NCBI GenBank assembly: GCA_022478985.1
Contig: JAKSZP010002665.1
Coordinates: 62,001 to 126,000 of the forward strand
DNA from: Massospora cicadina
Taxonomy: Eukaryota > Entomophthoromycota > Entomophthoromycetes > Entomophthorales > Entomophthoraceae
Length of the DNA: 64,000 nt
Direction of reading: 5' to 3'
The stretch's first letter is position 1; every line of letters begins with the position of its first letter. Shown here piece after piece: positions 1 to 10,559 of this stretch. The position numbers and the translations under genes were made by a program. The notes under the pieces were generated by a model that ran no database searches, was not told where the DNA came from, and saw only the letters and a list, made by a program, of their open reading frames with translations.

Positions 1-690
1 CCCACTCCTACAGCCAAGGATAAGAGCAAACGCCTGGCGCTGTTTGAGAAGAACCTATAGGATGGCGGACCGCTCCAACTCCCTCCACAAAACATGTGCA
101 GTATGTGGAGGGGAGGGATCCCTACATCACCGCCTATAAACATGCCCCCCAACCAAAGCTATATGGCAGGAAGTCGCACGCCTGCTCAAGATTCAAAACA
201 AGCAGGAATTCTTGATATCAAAAAGTATCTTCGCGCTCCAGATCAAGTCACCAATCCCATCTACCCTCCGCTCCCTAATAATACCCAAGGCAATGTGGAC
301 AATACACACAATTGCATTAGATGCGTTCAAGGGCACGGTCCCAACCATTCATGGGATTATTAACAGATTCCATGTCCACTTACTAGAGCACTTCCAAGCC
401 TGGCTCTATGGATATATGAGACCAAGACAAAAAGCGCTCATAGAATCATGGTTCTCACTCTGGTTCCTCCACACAGACCCTTTCCTTCACACCTGCTCCA
501 TAGCAGGGGTAACCCCCTCGGAGTAGTGCACCAACCCCCATACCTGGCAGTCCCGCTGGCAACAGGGGTAACTTGAGTACCCTGGGGTGCCCAATTTTTA
601 TATTTGTTAGTTATTCTCTTAGTTTCACATGTATTCAGTAATGTCTGTCCCCTGGTCAGCTTACCTCAATTAAATAAAAGAATGGTTATC
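1..690 (+). mobile_element. LINE 3' remnant (non-LTR retrotransposon)
   Basis: This is the 3' end of a LINE whose 5' part lies outside the window. It matches, in protein and in untranslated tail, the complete LINE at 2017-7275. Both tails carry a similar stretch ('gtctgtcccctggtcagc' here, 'gtgtccgccccatggtcagc' there) and both end with an AATAAA signal just before the flank. Base composition is GC-richer than the AT-rich DNA that follows. Confidence is high because both the protein and the tail match. Confidence 0.85.
2..526 (+). pseudogene. LINE ORF2 C-terminus (zinc-binding RT tail), broken
   Basis: Frame 2 encodes the last ~170 residues of a LINE reverse-transcriptase polyprotein. It opens with PLLQPRIRANAWRC, which matches HPLLQPQVRSHVWRC of the LINE at 2017-7275. 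A zf-RVT type zinc motif follows (CAVC at 95-106, then HH and a final C), and the conserved tail contains AMWTIHTIALDAF and HFQAWLYGYM. One in-frame stop (TAA at 140-142) lies inside the zinc motif. The frame ends at 526 with a longer C-terminal extension than the other copy. The zinc domain is known in many LINE ORF2 proteins as a nucleic-acid-binding tail; the catalytic RT is missing because the window starts inside the gene. Confidence 0.8.
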
Positions 691-1760
691 TTAAAAAATA
701 TATTTTACCAGAGTAAAGTATCAGACTTTCTATAGTGTTAGAAGGGTAAAAATGAGAACAGTGAAAGGATTAGTATAAGCAGTAGGTAGATAAGCAGAAT
801 TTTATTAAGCGATAGAAAAAAATTGAATGCCTAGCTTAGTTAAAACTCTTAGATTTGGTTGCTGATAAAATAAGGATAAATTGTAAATTAGTATGATAAT
901 TAGATGAGCAATTATCCTTGGCTTTGTCACTGGTAATTGTAACACTTGAATAATTATCAGGATCAATCTCCTGGTAGTCTTATGCTAATTCATTAATTTA
1001 ATAATAACTATTTATTTCTGAACAATATTAAAGGAATTAAGTGCCAATTTTTTCTGAGAAATTACCAAGCACATCCAATCTAAGATCTATAGCCCAATTC
1101 ACTATTTTGGAGACTTTGTGATATTCTGGTTACTTCAGTTGAATAGTAATTAATCTCCTTTTTAGATCAGGTTTATCCTCCAATATTGGGAGACTTAGAT
1201 GAAGATAATAAGGGACTATTCCCGACTAAAGTATTGACCAAACCTTTAGTTTGGAGTTAGATCCTGACATCGAAAACTAAAATTTTCAATCAAAGCCAGA
1301 ATACCAACAGTGACCCTTTCTAGATCTAGGCATAAGGGTGTAAAAGGCTGGATAACTAGCTATGCAATTTATTCATGAAAATAATCTGAGCAACTTCCAA
1401 CTTAACTTGATTTTCAACAGCCTCAACCTGGTTGTCTTCCAAGATAGTAGGGCTTGAAAGATTTGAGGCTAGTTCTTAGTTGCGCTAGCCCTAAGGTCAG
1501 GGTCAGGTGATTTAGTTTTTTTTAAATTAACCTGTTGGCCATAAAGTTTGGTTGGATCCACAGTTTTCTGAATTAACGAGGTTGGACCAACAGCTTGGCT
1601 AGCCTTGGGGATTAGAATGGGTGATTTGGTTTTTAAAATTAATTTCACCACTATAAGTATGATTTAGGATATTATATTTAATTTGTATCATCTGGATACT
1701 TTGTATTCTTGACCAATTCAGCTGATATATGTAAATTAAAGATGAAGTAGATTAACTAAT
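691..1760. other. AT-rich stretch without a gene
   Basis: No frame here reads like a known protein. From about 1380 to 2000 a loose motif recurs (for example 'ggtgatttggtttttaaaa' near 1619, with similar copies near 1507 and 1941), which suggests an old, decayed tandem repeat. The 60-codon minus-strand frame at 1469-1651 just reads through that repeat (it contains KTKSP twice). Confidence 0.5.
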
Positions 1761-1919
1761 AATATTGAAAAATCAAAGGGTGGTTAGCCTGGCAGGTAAC
1801 ACTGTTTCCACCCTAGTGCAGGTTTCAAATTCAAAACCTGTACTGGCTAGAAAAGTTCTTGGTGTGGTATATTTGTCCCAAGGTCGACCCATCTAAAAAT
1901 TAAAAATATTGAAAAATCA
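1761..1919 (+). mobile_element. SINE, complete copy with 15-bp target duplication
   Basis: A 129-bp insert (1776-1904) is bounded by perfect 15-bp direct repeats 'aatattgaaaaatca' at 1761-1775 and 1905-1919. The head resembles a tRNA promoter: an A-box-like 'tagcctggcagg' near 1787 and a B-box-like 'tttcaaattc' near 1830. The tail ends with 'ccaaggtcgacccatct' and an A-rich stretch. The length, the polymerase III-like boxes, the A-rich end and the long duplication are typical of a tRNA-derived SINE moved by LINE enzymes. The box assignment is by eye; the duplication is certain. Confidence 0.8.
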
Positions 1920-2109
1920 TCTCATCCTTTCAATTGGTTGGATCAGGTGATTTTGTTCTTAAAGCATCATCCAACATCTCAGGATAGAGTTGGTTCAAGC
2001 CAAGATGGGAATTGGTAACTTTTCTTTCTTGTTGCAAACACTTAGCAACCTATTCAATTCAAGACTAAATCTAGTTTGATAATCTCATAGAGGGGATTAG
2101 TCTGAGCCC

Positions 2110-3260
2110 ATGTCTGGGAGCAGTTGGGCAAGCAAGGCAAGAGGAGCAGGTGGAAGGCCCATGGCCTCTAACGTTCAAAAACACCCCGGAGAATCCGGTG
2201 GAATAGAAAATATAAAAAAACTGGCGGTCACAATCTCCCCGGAGATACTCGCATGGCAAGCACGATGCAACCAGTACATCAACACGCCACATTCCCAGCT
2301 ACTTTCATCGGTGGAATTTGGAGTCCATGTGTATCTGGACATCCAAAAAACTATAGCCCTATGGGAAAAATTTTGTGAAGATGTACACAAAATTTTCCCA
2401 ACTGCAGTGTACGTTGCACCTCACTCCATGTCACACGGTTGGCTGGACCTAGGTTTCAAAAGCAAAATAGCAGCAGACGAGGCTGCAGTGGTGCGCATAG
2501 TGGTAACCTCCCCGAAGGGCAATGGGTCATCGAAACTAAATGCACCAGATGGACAAAATCAAACCAAATTTTCCTCACGTTTGACTTTTTGCCTACTACG
2601 GTAAAACGTGACATTTTGGAGCAGCACCTGAAAGATGGTCTCGCCATATATGGCGAAATACAATCTTTTGAAATGCAATGTTTCATGCTGATGCCACACC
2701 TGTGCACTGGCAAAGCCATCACAGTTCTGACCCCAACCGAGGAGATTGCAAAGGACCTAACCCAGATCCTGCACTCCACCTTTATTGACATCGCAGGGCA
2801 CACCACCCACCCATTCTGGGTAACCGTGGAAAGCACGCCCCACATATGCACCCACTGTGATGCGTTTGTCCATAAGGCACACACATGCCCCATCAAAGAG
2901 GGCGTCACATTCCAAGAGCACCCCTCGGCAGCCATGGCTAGCGGAGAGGCGCACTACGAACTAACCGCAAGCACCAAGGAGGCTTTCCCGTGGGGAGCAC
3001 AAGGCTGCTACCTATTGGTAAAGCCCATCTCCCCACAGGAGCGGAAGAAGGCCAAGCAGGCCCATAGGACCACAGCCACGGAAGCGGCCAAGGCCACCAC
3101 CACCATCCCACACTCACAACGCCAGGAGGACATGGAGACCTTTGCAGTGGAAGCAACTCAGGAATCCATCACCCAATCATATTGGGAGGCCCATGCCAAA
3201 TGGGCCACTCAATCCAAGGATCTGATGGGAGACTTGATCTCACCCAATTGCTGCACTTAA
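2110..3260 (+). pseudogene. LINE ORF1 (RNA-binding, CCHC), one frameshift
   Basis: The likely start is ATG 2110. The first ~135 codons read in frame 1 and the rest in frame 3 (from ~2520 to the stop at 3260), so one frameshift lies near 2505-2525. In the second half the motif CTHCDAFVHKAHTC is a perfect CX2CX4HX4C zinc knuckle (2847-2888), preceded by a region (about 2570-2840) that reads like a nucleic-acid-binding fold. ORF1 proteins of this kind coat the LINE RNA. The C-terminal third is rich in Lys, Ala and Thr. About 265 bp separate it from ORF2. The reading frames 2456-2935 and 2938-3156 on the other strand are shadows. Confidence 0.78.
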
Positions 3261-3525
3261 GCCCCGGTTGAGACCGACTTGGGACCTATCCCAACCAAAA
3301 ATCATTTTGCCCCACTTGACAGTGCACCGAACTTATCCGCACCGCAAAAAATTCGTCCAACGTCAGGAAAACAAAAAGCGAAGGCCAAAGCCAACGCGAC
3401 TCTTTCCACAAAAATTAACAAAAACCCAATAGCGTTGCTGCTAATACCCACGTTGCTGTGAAAGCCCAAGGGATCTGGAAGAGGCTGGTGGGCCCGGGGG
3501 CCCACCCCCTCATACCTAAGGTGCA

Positions 3526-6500
3526 ATGGGGGAAACCTTCACTCTAGGGACGCTGAATATCGCCAGACTCAAGGCCTCCCCGTCCCAGGCTAGGAAACTG
3601 AGTTTTTTATAAAACAATTTACCCGTGGATATCCTGGCCATCCAGGAGTCCCACTGTCCATGAGGTTCCGAGGAAGCTTGGAAAACAATGCTCCTAACAT
3701 CCCTATCCTTTTGGTCAAAGCACTGTGGGGTGCTAATTTGGAAAAACAATTTTTTCAAATTTACATCTTTAGAAACATTCCTAAATGGCCGAGTGCTCAT
3801 TGTCACCTTCTCATGGGCTGATGTTGCACACACAATTGTCAACATTTACACCCCAAACAGAGCACATGAGCGTCAGGAATTTTTCTTGTCGGTCAAATCC
3901 CTCCCACTACCCCCTGATTCTTTCCTAATTGGTGACATGAACTGTTGGCTAACCTCACCAACAGACCGGTGGCCGCCCTCACCCCACGCCCCACAGGGTC
4001 ACATAGAACTAAGCGTTCTAAAAGCCACCCTTGGATTAATGGATGCGTTGCCATGACATGCCCCACTACTCAAAAAACAAGACGTGTCCCCACGTCCACA
4101 ACAGCCAATTAAGGTCCATGACCCACATCAACCTTATTCTAGCACCGGCAAAATTCCAACCCCACATCTCCCACTTCAAAACAACAAAAATGGAATTCTC
4201 TGACCACCGACTGGTCTTGATAACATACCACTTACCCATCACTGTTGCAAAGGCCCCACATTGGTGCAAAATCCGCCCTCCAGAGCTCGCATTGCCAGGA
4301 TTTTCAATGTGGGTGGAAGAGGCAACTTTGGCGAAATTGTTTGTTGCACCATTTTGCGCGGACCCCATCTCCACATGGGCAACTTTCAAAGAAGACACCA
4401 TCCGCCACTATCGCCATCTCTCATCCAGATGCTCATGAGCCACATCGGCAGTTATATCATGTGCACTGGCGGAATTGGCCCACTTGGAGTCCAACATTCC
4501 AGCCACAGGATATAGCCCTGCATGGGGCCAGAAGTGGGCGGAGGCAGCTGCCCACCTCAACGCACTTGAAAGGCAACACAAACATCGGGTTTGTGTCCAA
4601 TACAGGGCCACACGCATCACTAAAGGCGACAAGTGCACCGCATACTTCTTCAAAAATTTTCGCACCACGCCAGAGCGTGGCCTGCACACAGGTGCGAAGA
4701 TCGGATAATTCTATTGTGGACACACTGGCCGAAGTGGCAATTGAAATGTAAAGATATTACTCCAAGTTATACCAAGCAGAACCAATTCAGCCAGCTGAAA
4801 TGGTGTTTTTCTTGACTGAGCTCATATCCACACCATTTTCTGATACCCAGAAATAATGAATTTAATTACTCTGAACAAATTATGGACTACCATTCGCGGG
4901 GCGCCAAACTGAAAATGCCCAGGCAAGATGGCATTCCATATGAGTTCTACAAAAAATATTTTAAATATATCCCCATTGCTGCTAGCCTCACTCAACCAAA
5001 GCCTGTTGGAAACATGCCTCCTACCAGGAGGATATGAGGCCTTTACGGTCACACTCTTCAAGAAAGGGGATAGGCTTGACTTAGCCAACTGGCGCCCCAT
5101 TTCTCTAACAAACACAGACACCAAAATTCTAACCAAAATCATGGCTAACCGTTTAGGGACTGTAGCATCGGCCACCATCTCCCCAGAACAGTTTGGTTTC
5201 ATCCCCAGAAGGTCGATTTGGGATAATGTGCACTCTGTGGTTAATATGTGTCAGTCCACAGCCTCTGGGGCACTTGTATTCTTGGACCAACAAAAGGCCT
5301 ATGATAGAGTAAACTGGGAATACCTTAGGGCCTGCCTCCAGCAATTCCGCCTACCCCCCGCTTCATTAACTGGGTGATGCTGCTCACGGAATCTGCAACA
5401 ATGGCAGTGCACGGCCCAGGCTTCCTAACGGAAGTAGTCCGCCCTCAAAGGGGCCTGTGACAAGGGGACCCCCTCAGCCCACTCTTATACAACTTCAGCC
5501 TTGATCCACTACTGCGAAATGTTAATGCCCACCTCACTGGGGTCCATGTGTCAGGGCAAACCCCAGTCAAGATGATGGCATTTGCAGATGATTGCGTGGT
5601 GGGGGTGTCTAATAACAAAGATGCACGCGCGCTTGAAGCCCTCATCCAAGAATATTCCCGGGTAAGCAACGCGGCACTGAACGTCTCCAAAACCGAAATC
5701 ATCCTCCTTGGTCAGTTTCAGAACTGCTGAGCCCCAGCAAGTAGTTCCCAACCCGGCCCATCTGCTCGCCCACGTCCACGCCTTAATAACTCAACACACA
5801 CCGCTCCACTGGTGCTCCCTTTGTGCCATAACCTACCATTGGACTGGTATGCCATCTGGGCGTGTGGATGGAGGCAGGTGGATACACGTCAGCAGTAATG
5901 GAGTGCCATATACTGGACAACGTGATGAAGCAAATCGCCTCTCTCAGAGCCCACCCTACTACCCTCACTGGCAGGGTTGTTCTTGCCAACTCTATGCTCC
6001 TATCCAAAGTCTGGTTTAGAGCCCATGCCATCCCATTCTCCCAAGCTTCTTCAAATCCCTGTATGCTTTGCTACAAGGATGGCTTTGGTCAGGCCACCCT
6101 CCACCAGTACGGCTAGAGGTCATGTTTGGCCCTCATCATCATAGTGGCATGGGCCTACTTGACTTCAAAGCCCATGCCGCCAAGATCCTGGGCACCTGGA
6201 TCGCGGCCATCACTGCTCCTACACTCCCATCCTAACACTGGTCCCGCGCAGCCCACTCCAACTTCTCCCAAGCCTTGGGCCTCAACAATCCATCAAACCC
6301 CCACTCCCTGATGAAATACCTCGCATCACACACATCGGCCACAGGTCCTCACGGGACCAAAACCCACTACAAACGAATCCTACTCTCCATGCGAAGTGCA
6401 GAGTGGAGAATTCATATTAGTGGACATACAACCCAAAGAGGCCGCCCCTCTCCTCAGTTCACAGAGGTACAGGGGCTACTCATCCATGATGGCGTGATCC

Positions 6501-7032
6501 CCATTCGACCCCAAGTCCTATCCAGGGTGGACTACCTGGACATGATGGACATCCCTTATTCCTCTGAGATCCAAAAGACTATCTGGAAATACGCACACCA
6601 TCCTCTGTTGCAGCCTCAAGTCCGCTCCCATGTGTGGCGCTGCCTGAGGTGGGTGTATTGTACAGCTGAGCGCTCTAACGCTTTACACTCATCCTGTGTC
6701 GCGTGTGGCCAGTATGGAACGCTGTTCCACCACCTGGAGAAGTGCCCCACCTCTAAAGTGATATGGAGCGAAGTCCAACGTCTGCTAGGCCAGGATCAAA
6801 CACATCCCTTCAGTCTGTCAAGAGATATGTTTGCTTCATCAATGGCCTCCCCCTCCCACCCTCCCTCCATGCTCTGGTGGTTGCAATCGCCATGTGGACT
6901 ATCCACATGATTGTCTTGGATGCCATCGCTGGCTCCATCCCCACCCTCCCTGAAGCTGTCCACAGATTCCGGTCTCATTTGGTGGATCACTTTCAAGCGT
7001 GGATGTTTGGATATCTCCCACCGCGTTGCTGA
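3526..7032 (+). pseudogene. LINE ORF2: APE endonuclease - reverse transcriptase - zinc finger
   Basis: ORF2 starts at ATG 3526. The endonuclease reads in frame 1 (TLNIARL, AIQESHC, NIYTPN, GDMNCW) and then frame 2 after a shift near 4050 (SDHRLV near 4200), covering the usual catalytic N, E, D/N and SDH residues. The RT runs from ~4900: LFKKGDRLDLANWRPISL, then FGFIPRRS and LDQQKAYDRVNWEYL. A shift inside a C-run near 5355 moves to frame 1, where QGDPLSPLLYN and the active site FADD (5581-5592) are intact. The zf-RVT motif CVACGQYGTLFHHLEKC lies near 6697-6747. A last shift near 6890 leads to the tail AMWTIHMIVLDAI...HFQAWMFGYL. Several in-frame stops exist (for example 3610). The RT active site survives but the gene cannot be read through. 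Confidence 0.88.
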
Positions 7033-7541
7033 TAGCTGGTCTCCTCCTGGTTCCCAGTCTGGTTCATCAAATCAGACCCCTTCCTCCACACGTGCTCAAT
7101 AGTGGCCACGACCCCTACACACGTTCCCTCCCCTTCCCATAAGTGGCGTTCCTGCTGGCAACAAGATATAGCATCGCTTCTCTGAGGTGCCTCCCCTGGT
7201 ACTAAGTTTTGTCTCGTCTGAGTCATATTTGGAAGTGTCCGCCCCATGGTCAGCCTTCCCCGCAATAAATTTAAAAAGATGGGAATTGGTGGAAGCATCT
7301 ATTTTGGGTGTCAAGTTAATTGGGTTTGAATTCAACGAGATCTGGCGCTAAAATTATTTTTTAGTTAAACCCTCGTTTTTCTGATTTAAATTGTTTGGAT
7401 AATTTATAATGATTCGTTGGCTAATATTGCTGGCCAATTTCATACGTCCTTGGATGGAAGTGGATTGGCTATTAGTTAGGGTACTGTTGACGTCAGAATC
7501 AGATGATTCAGCTTCCAACTCAAGGTGGTTATGAATTTAAT

Positions 7542-7620
7542 AAGGTAGTATTTCAGACATCAATGAATCCCCCCTCGGGTTGGGACCATCTAGTACTAAA
7601 AAAAAAGGTAGTATTTCAGA
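7542..7620 (+). mobile_element. Very short SINE 3'-end insertion with 16-bp duplication
   Basis: A 47-bp insert (7558-7604) ending in 'gggttgggaccatctagta' and a poly(A) run sits between perfect direct repeats 'aaggtagtatttcaga' at 7542-7557 and 7605-7620. The same tail occurs as a still shorter insert at 43814-43840. This is the mark of a strongly 5'-truncated retroposon. Confidence 0.85.
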
Positions 7621-7794
7621 TTTTTGGTTCAAGAGACCCAATAATTGCTTGGACCCACTGATTTGACTTGATTTTTAAATTAACATTGTTGTTAAGTGAT
7701 TGAGCATATTTGCAATCATCTCGACGTTCTTTTTGACTAGGTCAGTTGGTTTAGTTTTATTATTATTTAAATTTTAAAACTTATATTTAAAATG

Positions 7795-7940
7795 ACTGAG
7801 GAGTGGATAGCATAGCGGGGTGGTTCCTGCTCCACTCTGGGTCAGGTTTTTATTGAAACAGGTTTGAAGCCACCACAGGCTAAGAAACTCGGTGTGTTAT
7901 ATTTGTTCCAAGGTCAACCCACCTCGTTTACATTTATATA
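7795..7940 (+). mobile_element. Diverged SINE copy
   Basis: This stretch is similar to the SINE at 1776-1904, mostly in its second half ('ggtgtgttatatttgttcc' against 'ggtgtggtatatttgtccc', then 'aaggtcaacccacct'). It ends in a TA-rich tail. A degraded duplication may be present ('gactga/gactgg' on the two sides), but it is not convincing. Confidence 0.6.
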
Positions 7941-8330
7941 TATATAAACTGACTGGATAGTTAGGATCATCAATATCCAACCTATTTCCAGATAGTGTAT
8001 TATCATAGGTTAGATTATGGTAGGGAACCACCAAACTAGCCTGAACTTGGGGATTTGACGTTGTAGTGTTGGTTGGGTAGATTGGGGCTTCATATCAACA
8101 TTTTAGTGATTAGACAGGGTAGTTTCATTTTAAGGACAATGGGTTGGATATTATTAGTTAAATTTCCAAATCCTGAGATTGAGCCAATTTTCATTTTAGG
8201 TCACTGTTATCCAGCCTATTGTTGTATGGTGATTTCTTATTGGTTAGGTTGAGAGGTTTCCTCAATTCTTCCTGGATTTTCATATCAGTCGACCCCATTT
8301 TTTAGCTTGATATTCATCACCAAAAGAGGT
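7941..8330. other. AT-rich stretch without a gene
   Basis: I see no coding frame, RNA gene or repeat boundary here. It is probably old repeat DNA. Confidence 0.4.
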
Positions 8331-8830
8331 GTTGGGAAATTATATGACTGGATGATAAGGCTGATTACTATTGACTAATCATTAATTTCCACCGAGGATT
8401 AATCTTAGCGCATTTAATATTTACCATGATTCAGTATGGGTTGATGCTATGTGATTTGACCTCAGCCAAAATATGGAAATTCTACCAAGCACCTAATAAT
8501 GAGATGAGCACTAAGGAAATTGGAGAAGCTGAGCAGCTGCGTAGATGGGCCAAAGATTGGCCAGAGAGATGAGTGACAAATAGGGAAATGAAGAGAAAAG
8601 AGGTTCTTCTTCTAGTTGATAACATGTAGTGGAATCTACGTGTAGGATTGAAGGGAAAACGGTAATAAACTCTGCCAGTTTATAGTAAAGATCATGTGTA
8701 CTGAAGCCATTGTCTTCATTTTATATATTTATTCCGGTTTATTAGAGAATGATGACCCTCATATCAATCTCCTGTTGTACAGTGGGATTAATTCCTGTGC
8801 AACGATCCGCCAGGTACTATCAAATCTGCC
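8331..8830 (+). repeat. Diverged 5' LTR of element A
   Basis: It begins 'tgttgggaaattatatgac', which aligns with the start of the element C LTR ('tgtcaggaagttgatatgac'). Later parts also align, for example 'gaccctcatatcaat' with 'gatcctcatatcatt' of C. The end coordinate is approximate because the primer-binding site is no longer recognisable. Confidence 0.55.
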
Positions 8831-8948
8831 AGAAGATCAACAGTGGAACTCACTAAAGGGTGACTCTGATCCAACCAAAAAGCCAAGTTATCCAAACCAT
8901 GAAACACCCTACTAGCACAGATAGTGAACCATCCACTCTACCAATTCA

Positions 8949-10270
8949 GTGCAGAACGCTGATATCCAGCTCATTTTATACGCAATATGGAAAACCCAAG
9001 ATGAGCTCATGCATGAGCATAAAGTGGTGATGGATCAGTTTAATGAAGTGTTCAGTCATATGCATATTCTTGATCAGCAGAATGACAGTTATCAAACCGC
9101 CTCAATGACATTGATGAGTGGCTACATGGCGTAGAGTGGCAATTACAAGCTATCCCATATTTCCAGAGTCCCTGCGGGGAAGCTGACGAGCAAAAAAGGG
9201 ATGACAGTGAAGGACAGTGGCCTCAAGCTGATAGCAAGAGTCAGTTTACATCCATTGAAATATTAGAGGCTGATTACATCTTGCTTAAATGAGTTTCTAC
9301 CACTTTTGCTGTGTTTCTGATGGATGAGGGCCAGTCTGCTTCCAACCCTGTGGAGAATCTGAGCTCCGCTATTCCTACTGTGCCCTCTCCTTGATGAGAA
9401 ACAATTTATGCCTTCCAAGACATGTCCCAGTTTGCCCCAGAGCCTGTAGATTCAAGCAGGATGAGAACATATGCACTGACAATTTTCTCACATTAAGTTG
9501 GGATGAAAATATGCATGGATTCTTCAAACGATTTGAGTTTATGGTTAAAGGAGAAGTGGACTTCTCTTTTCTAAGTTTATGATCTTTTTTCTAGATTTTG
9601 AAAGCGTTGACCAAGTTACCTGCTACCTGAGAGATAGTTTTGTTACCTATTAAGAATTTAAGGATATTGTTCTCAGATTTTAGGGGCATAGAGAAAATGT
9701 CACTATGGAAGGACGAATTTTTAACACTGGGTTCCAAAAGGATGAGCCCTGATGGCATTTGCTGATCAGTTTACCTTTGAAAGTGCACATCTTGGTGGGA
9801 GTGAATATGCTAACCAAGGCTAATATGGGAATAACAACGACCTTGGAGGTAAAGCTTTACTGTGAATTATTCAACGCTATGGAGCCCGTCCTGCAAGAGG
9901 ATGATCCCTTGATTAAAATTGTCAATTATTTGCATAAAATAGCAGCAACATTCAGCCCTCCTAACCATAACTGAAGCCTGCTATGGTTCCAATGGGCCCT
10001 GCCTCTGAGAGTAATGTGAACTGGCCTTCCTCACTTCTTCTGAACAATCCACAACTGTCCCATAACTATCCACCTTGGCCGCATTTAAATTACAATCCTG
10101 CACCCAGCCCCTGGCCTGGACCTTCTTCTGATACTCAGGGCTGAAACATCTCTGGAATAACCTATTACGCTTGTGGTCGTCCTGGGAATATTGCGTTCCA
10201 CTTCCCTACTAAGTGGCAAGTTGCTATTATGCAGTCAGACCAAGGCACTCATGGAAAAGACCAAGGAGAG
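8949..10270 (+). pseudogene. Element A gag (capsid/nucleocapsid), broken
   Basis: Pieces in several frames match element C gag: an N-terminal helical region (8949-9134), a central capsid part around 9480-9960, and a degraded zinc knuckle near 10165 (YACGRPGNIAFHFP) where element C has CFHCGQRGHYAANC. The first and last cysteines and the knuckle histidine environment are changed, so the nucleocapsid could not bind RNA normally. Frameshifts and stops are frequent. The product would have formed virus-like particles packaging the element RNA. Confidence 0.65.
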
Positions 10271-10559
10271 TAGAGATGGGAATCTCTACTTCCGCTGGGT
10301 TAACTATCACAGTTTTAATTAAATCAGGCGAGTCACTTACTGCCAAGGATCTCTGATATGATGACAAACTATTATATCAGCAACTGGCCAATGACGTGCA
10401 CATGTTTACTCATACTCAAGCTAAAGAGGCCGCAGCAGAGGAGGGTTGCCATGGAACTTTGATGCCTTACGCATGTCAAATCTTAGAGCAAGCTAGCTCT
10501 TACAAATCTTGACCTTCATTGGATGCACCCTCGCTGAAAGGATTAAACGTCACAATCCT

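Larger units (their letters stand above)
2002..7290 (+). mobile_element. Full-length LINE with 15-bp target duplication
   Basis: A two-ORF non-LTR retrotransposon fills 2017-7275. It is flanked by perfect direct repeats 'aagatgggaattggt' at 2002-2016 and 7276-7290, which fixes both ends. It has a short 5' leader, ORF1 with a CCHC zinc knuckle, ORF2 with APE endonuclease, reverse transcriptase and a C-terminal zinc motif, and a short tail with AATAAA at 7264-7269. It is visibly GC-richer than its surroundings. Both ORFs contain frameshifts and stops, so the copy is dead. The order ORF1-EN-RT-zinc finger fits the I/Tad/L1-like groups; clade assignment would need a tree. Confidence 0.92.

Noticed and set aside
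1469..1651. Small Lys/Pro-rich protein on the minus strand
   Set aside because: The frame reads through a decayed repeat and lacks any supporting copy or signal.
2456..2935. 159-codon minus-strand frame opposite LINE ORF1
   Set aside because: It is a shadow of ORF1: the plus strand carries the CCHC protein, and the minus frame has no recognisable features.
4066..4401. 111-codon minus-strand frame in the LINE
   Set aside because: It lies opposite the endonuclease segment with SDHRLV, so it is a shadow.
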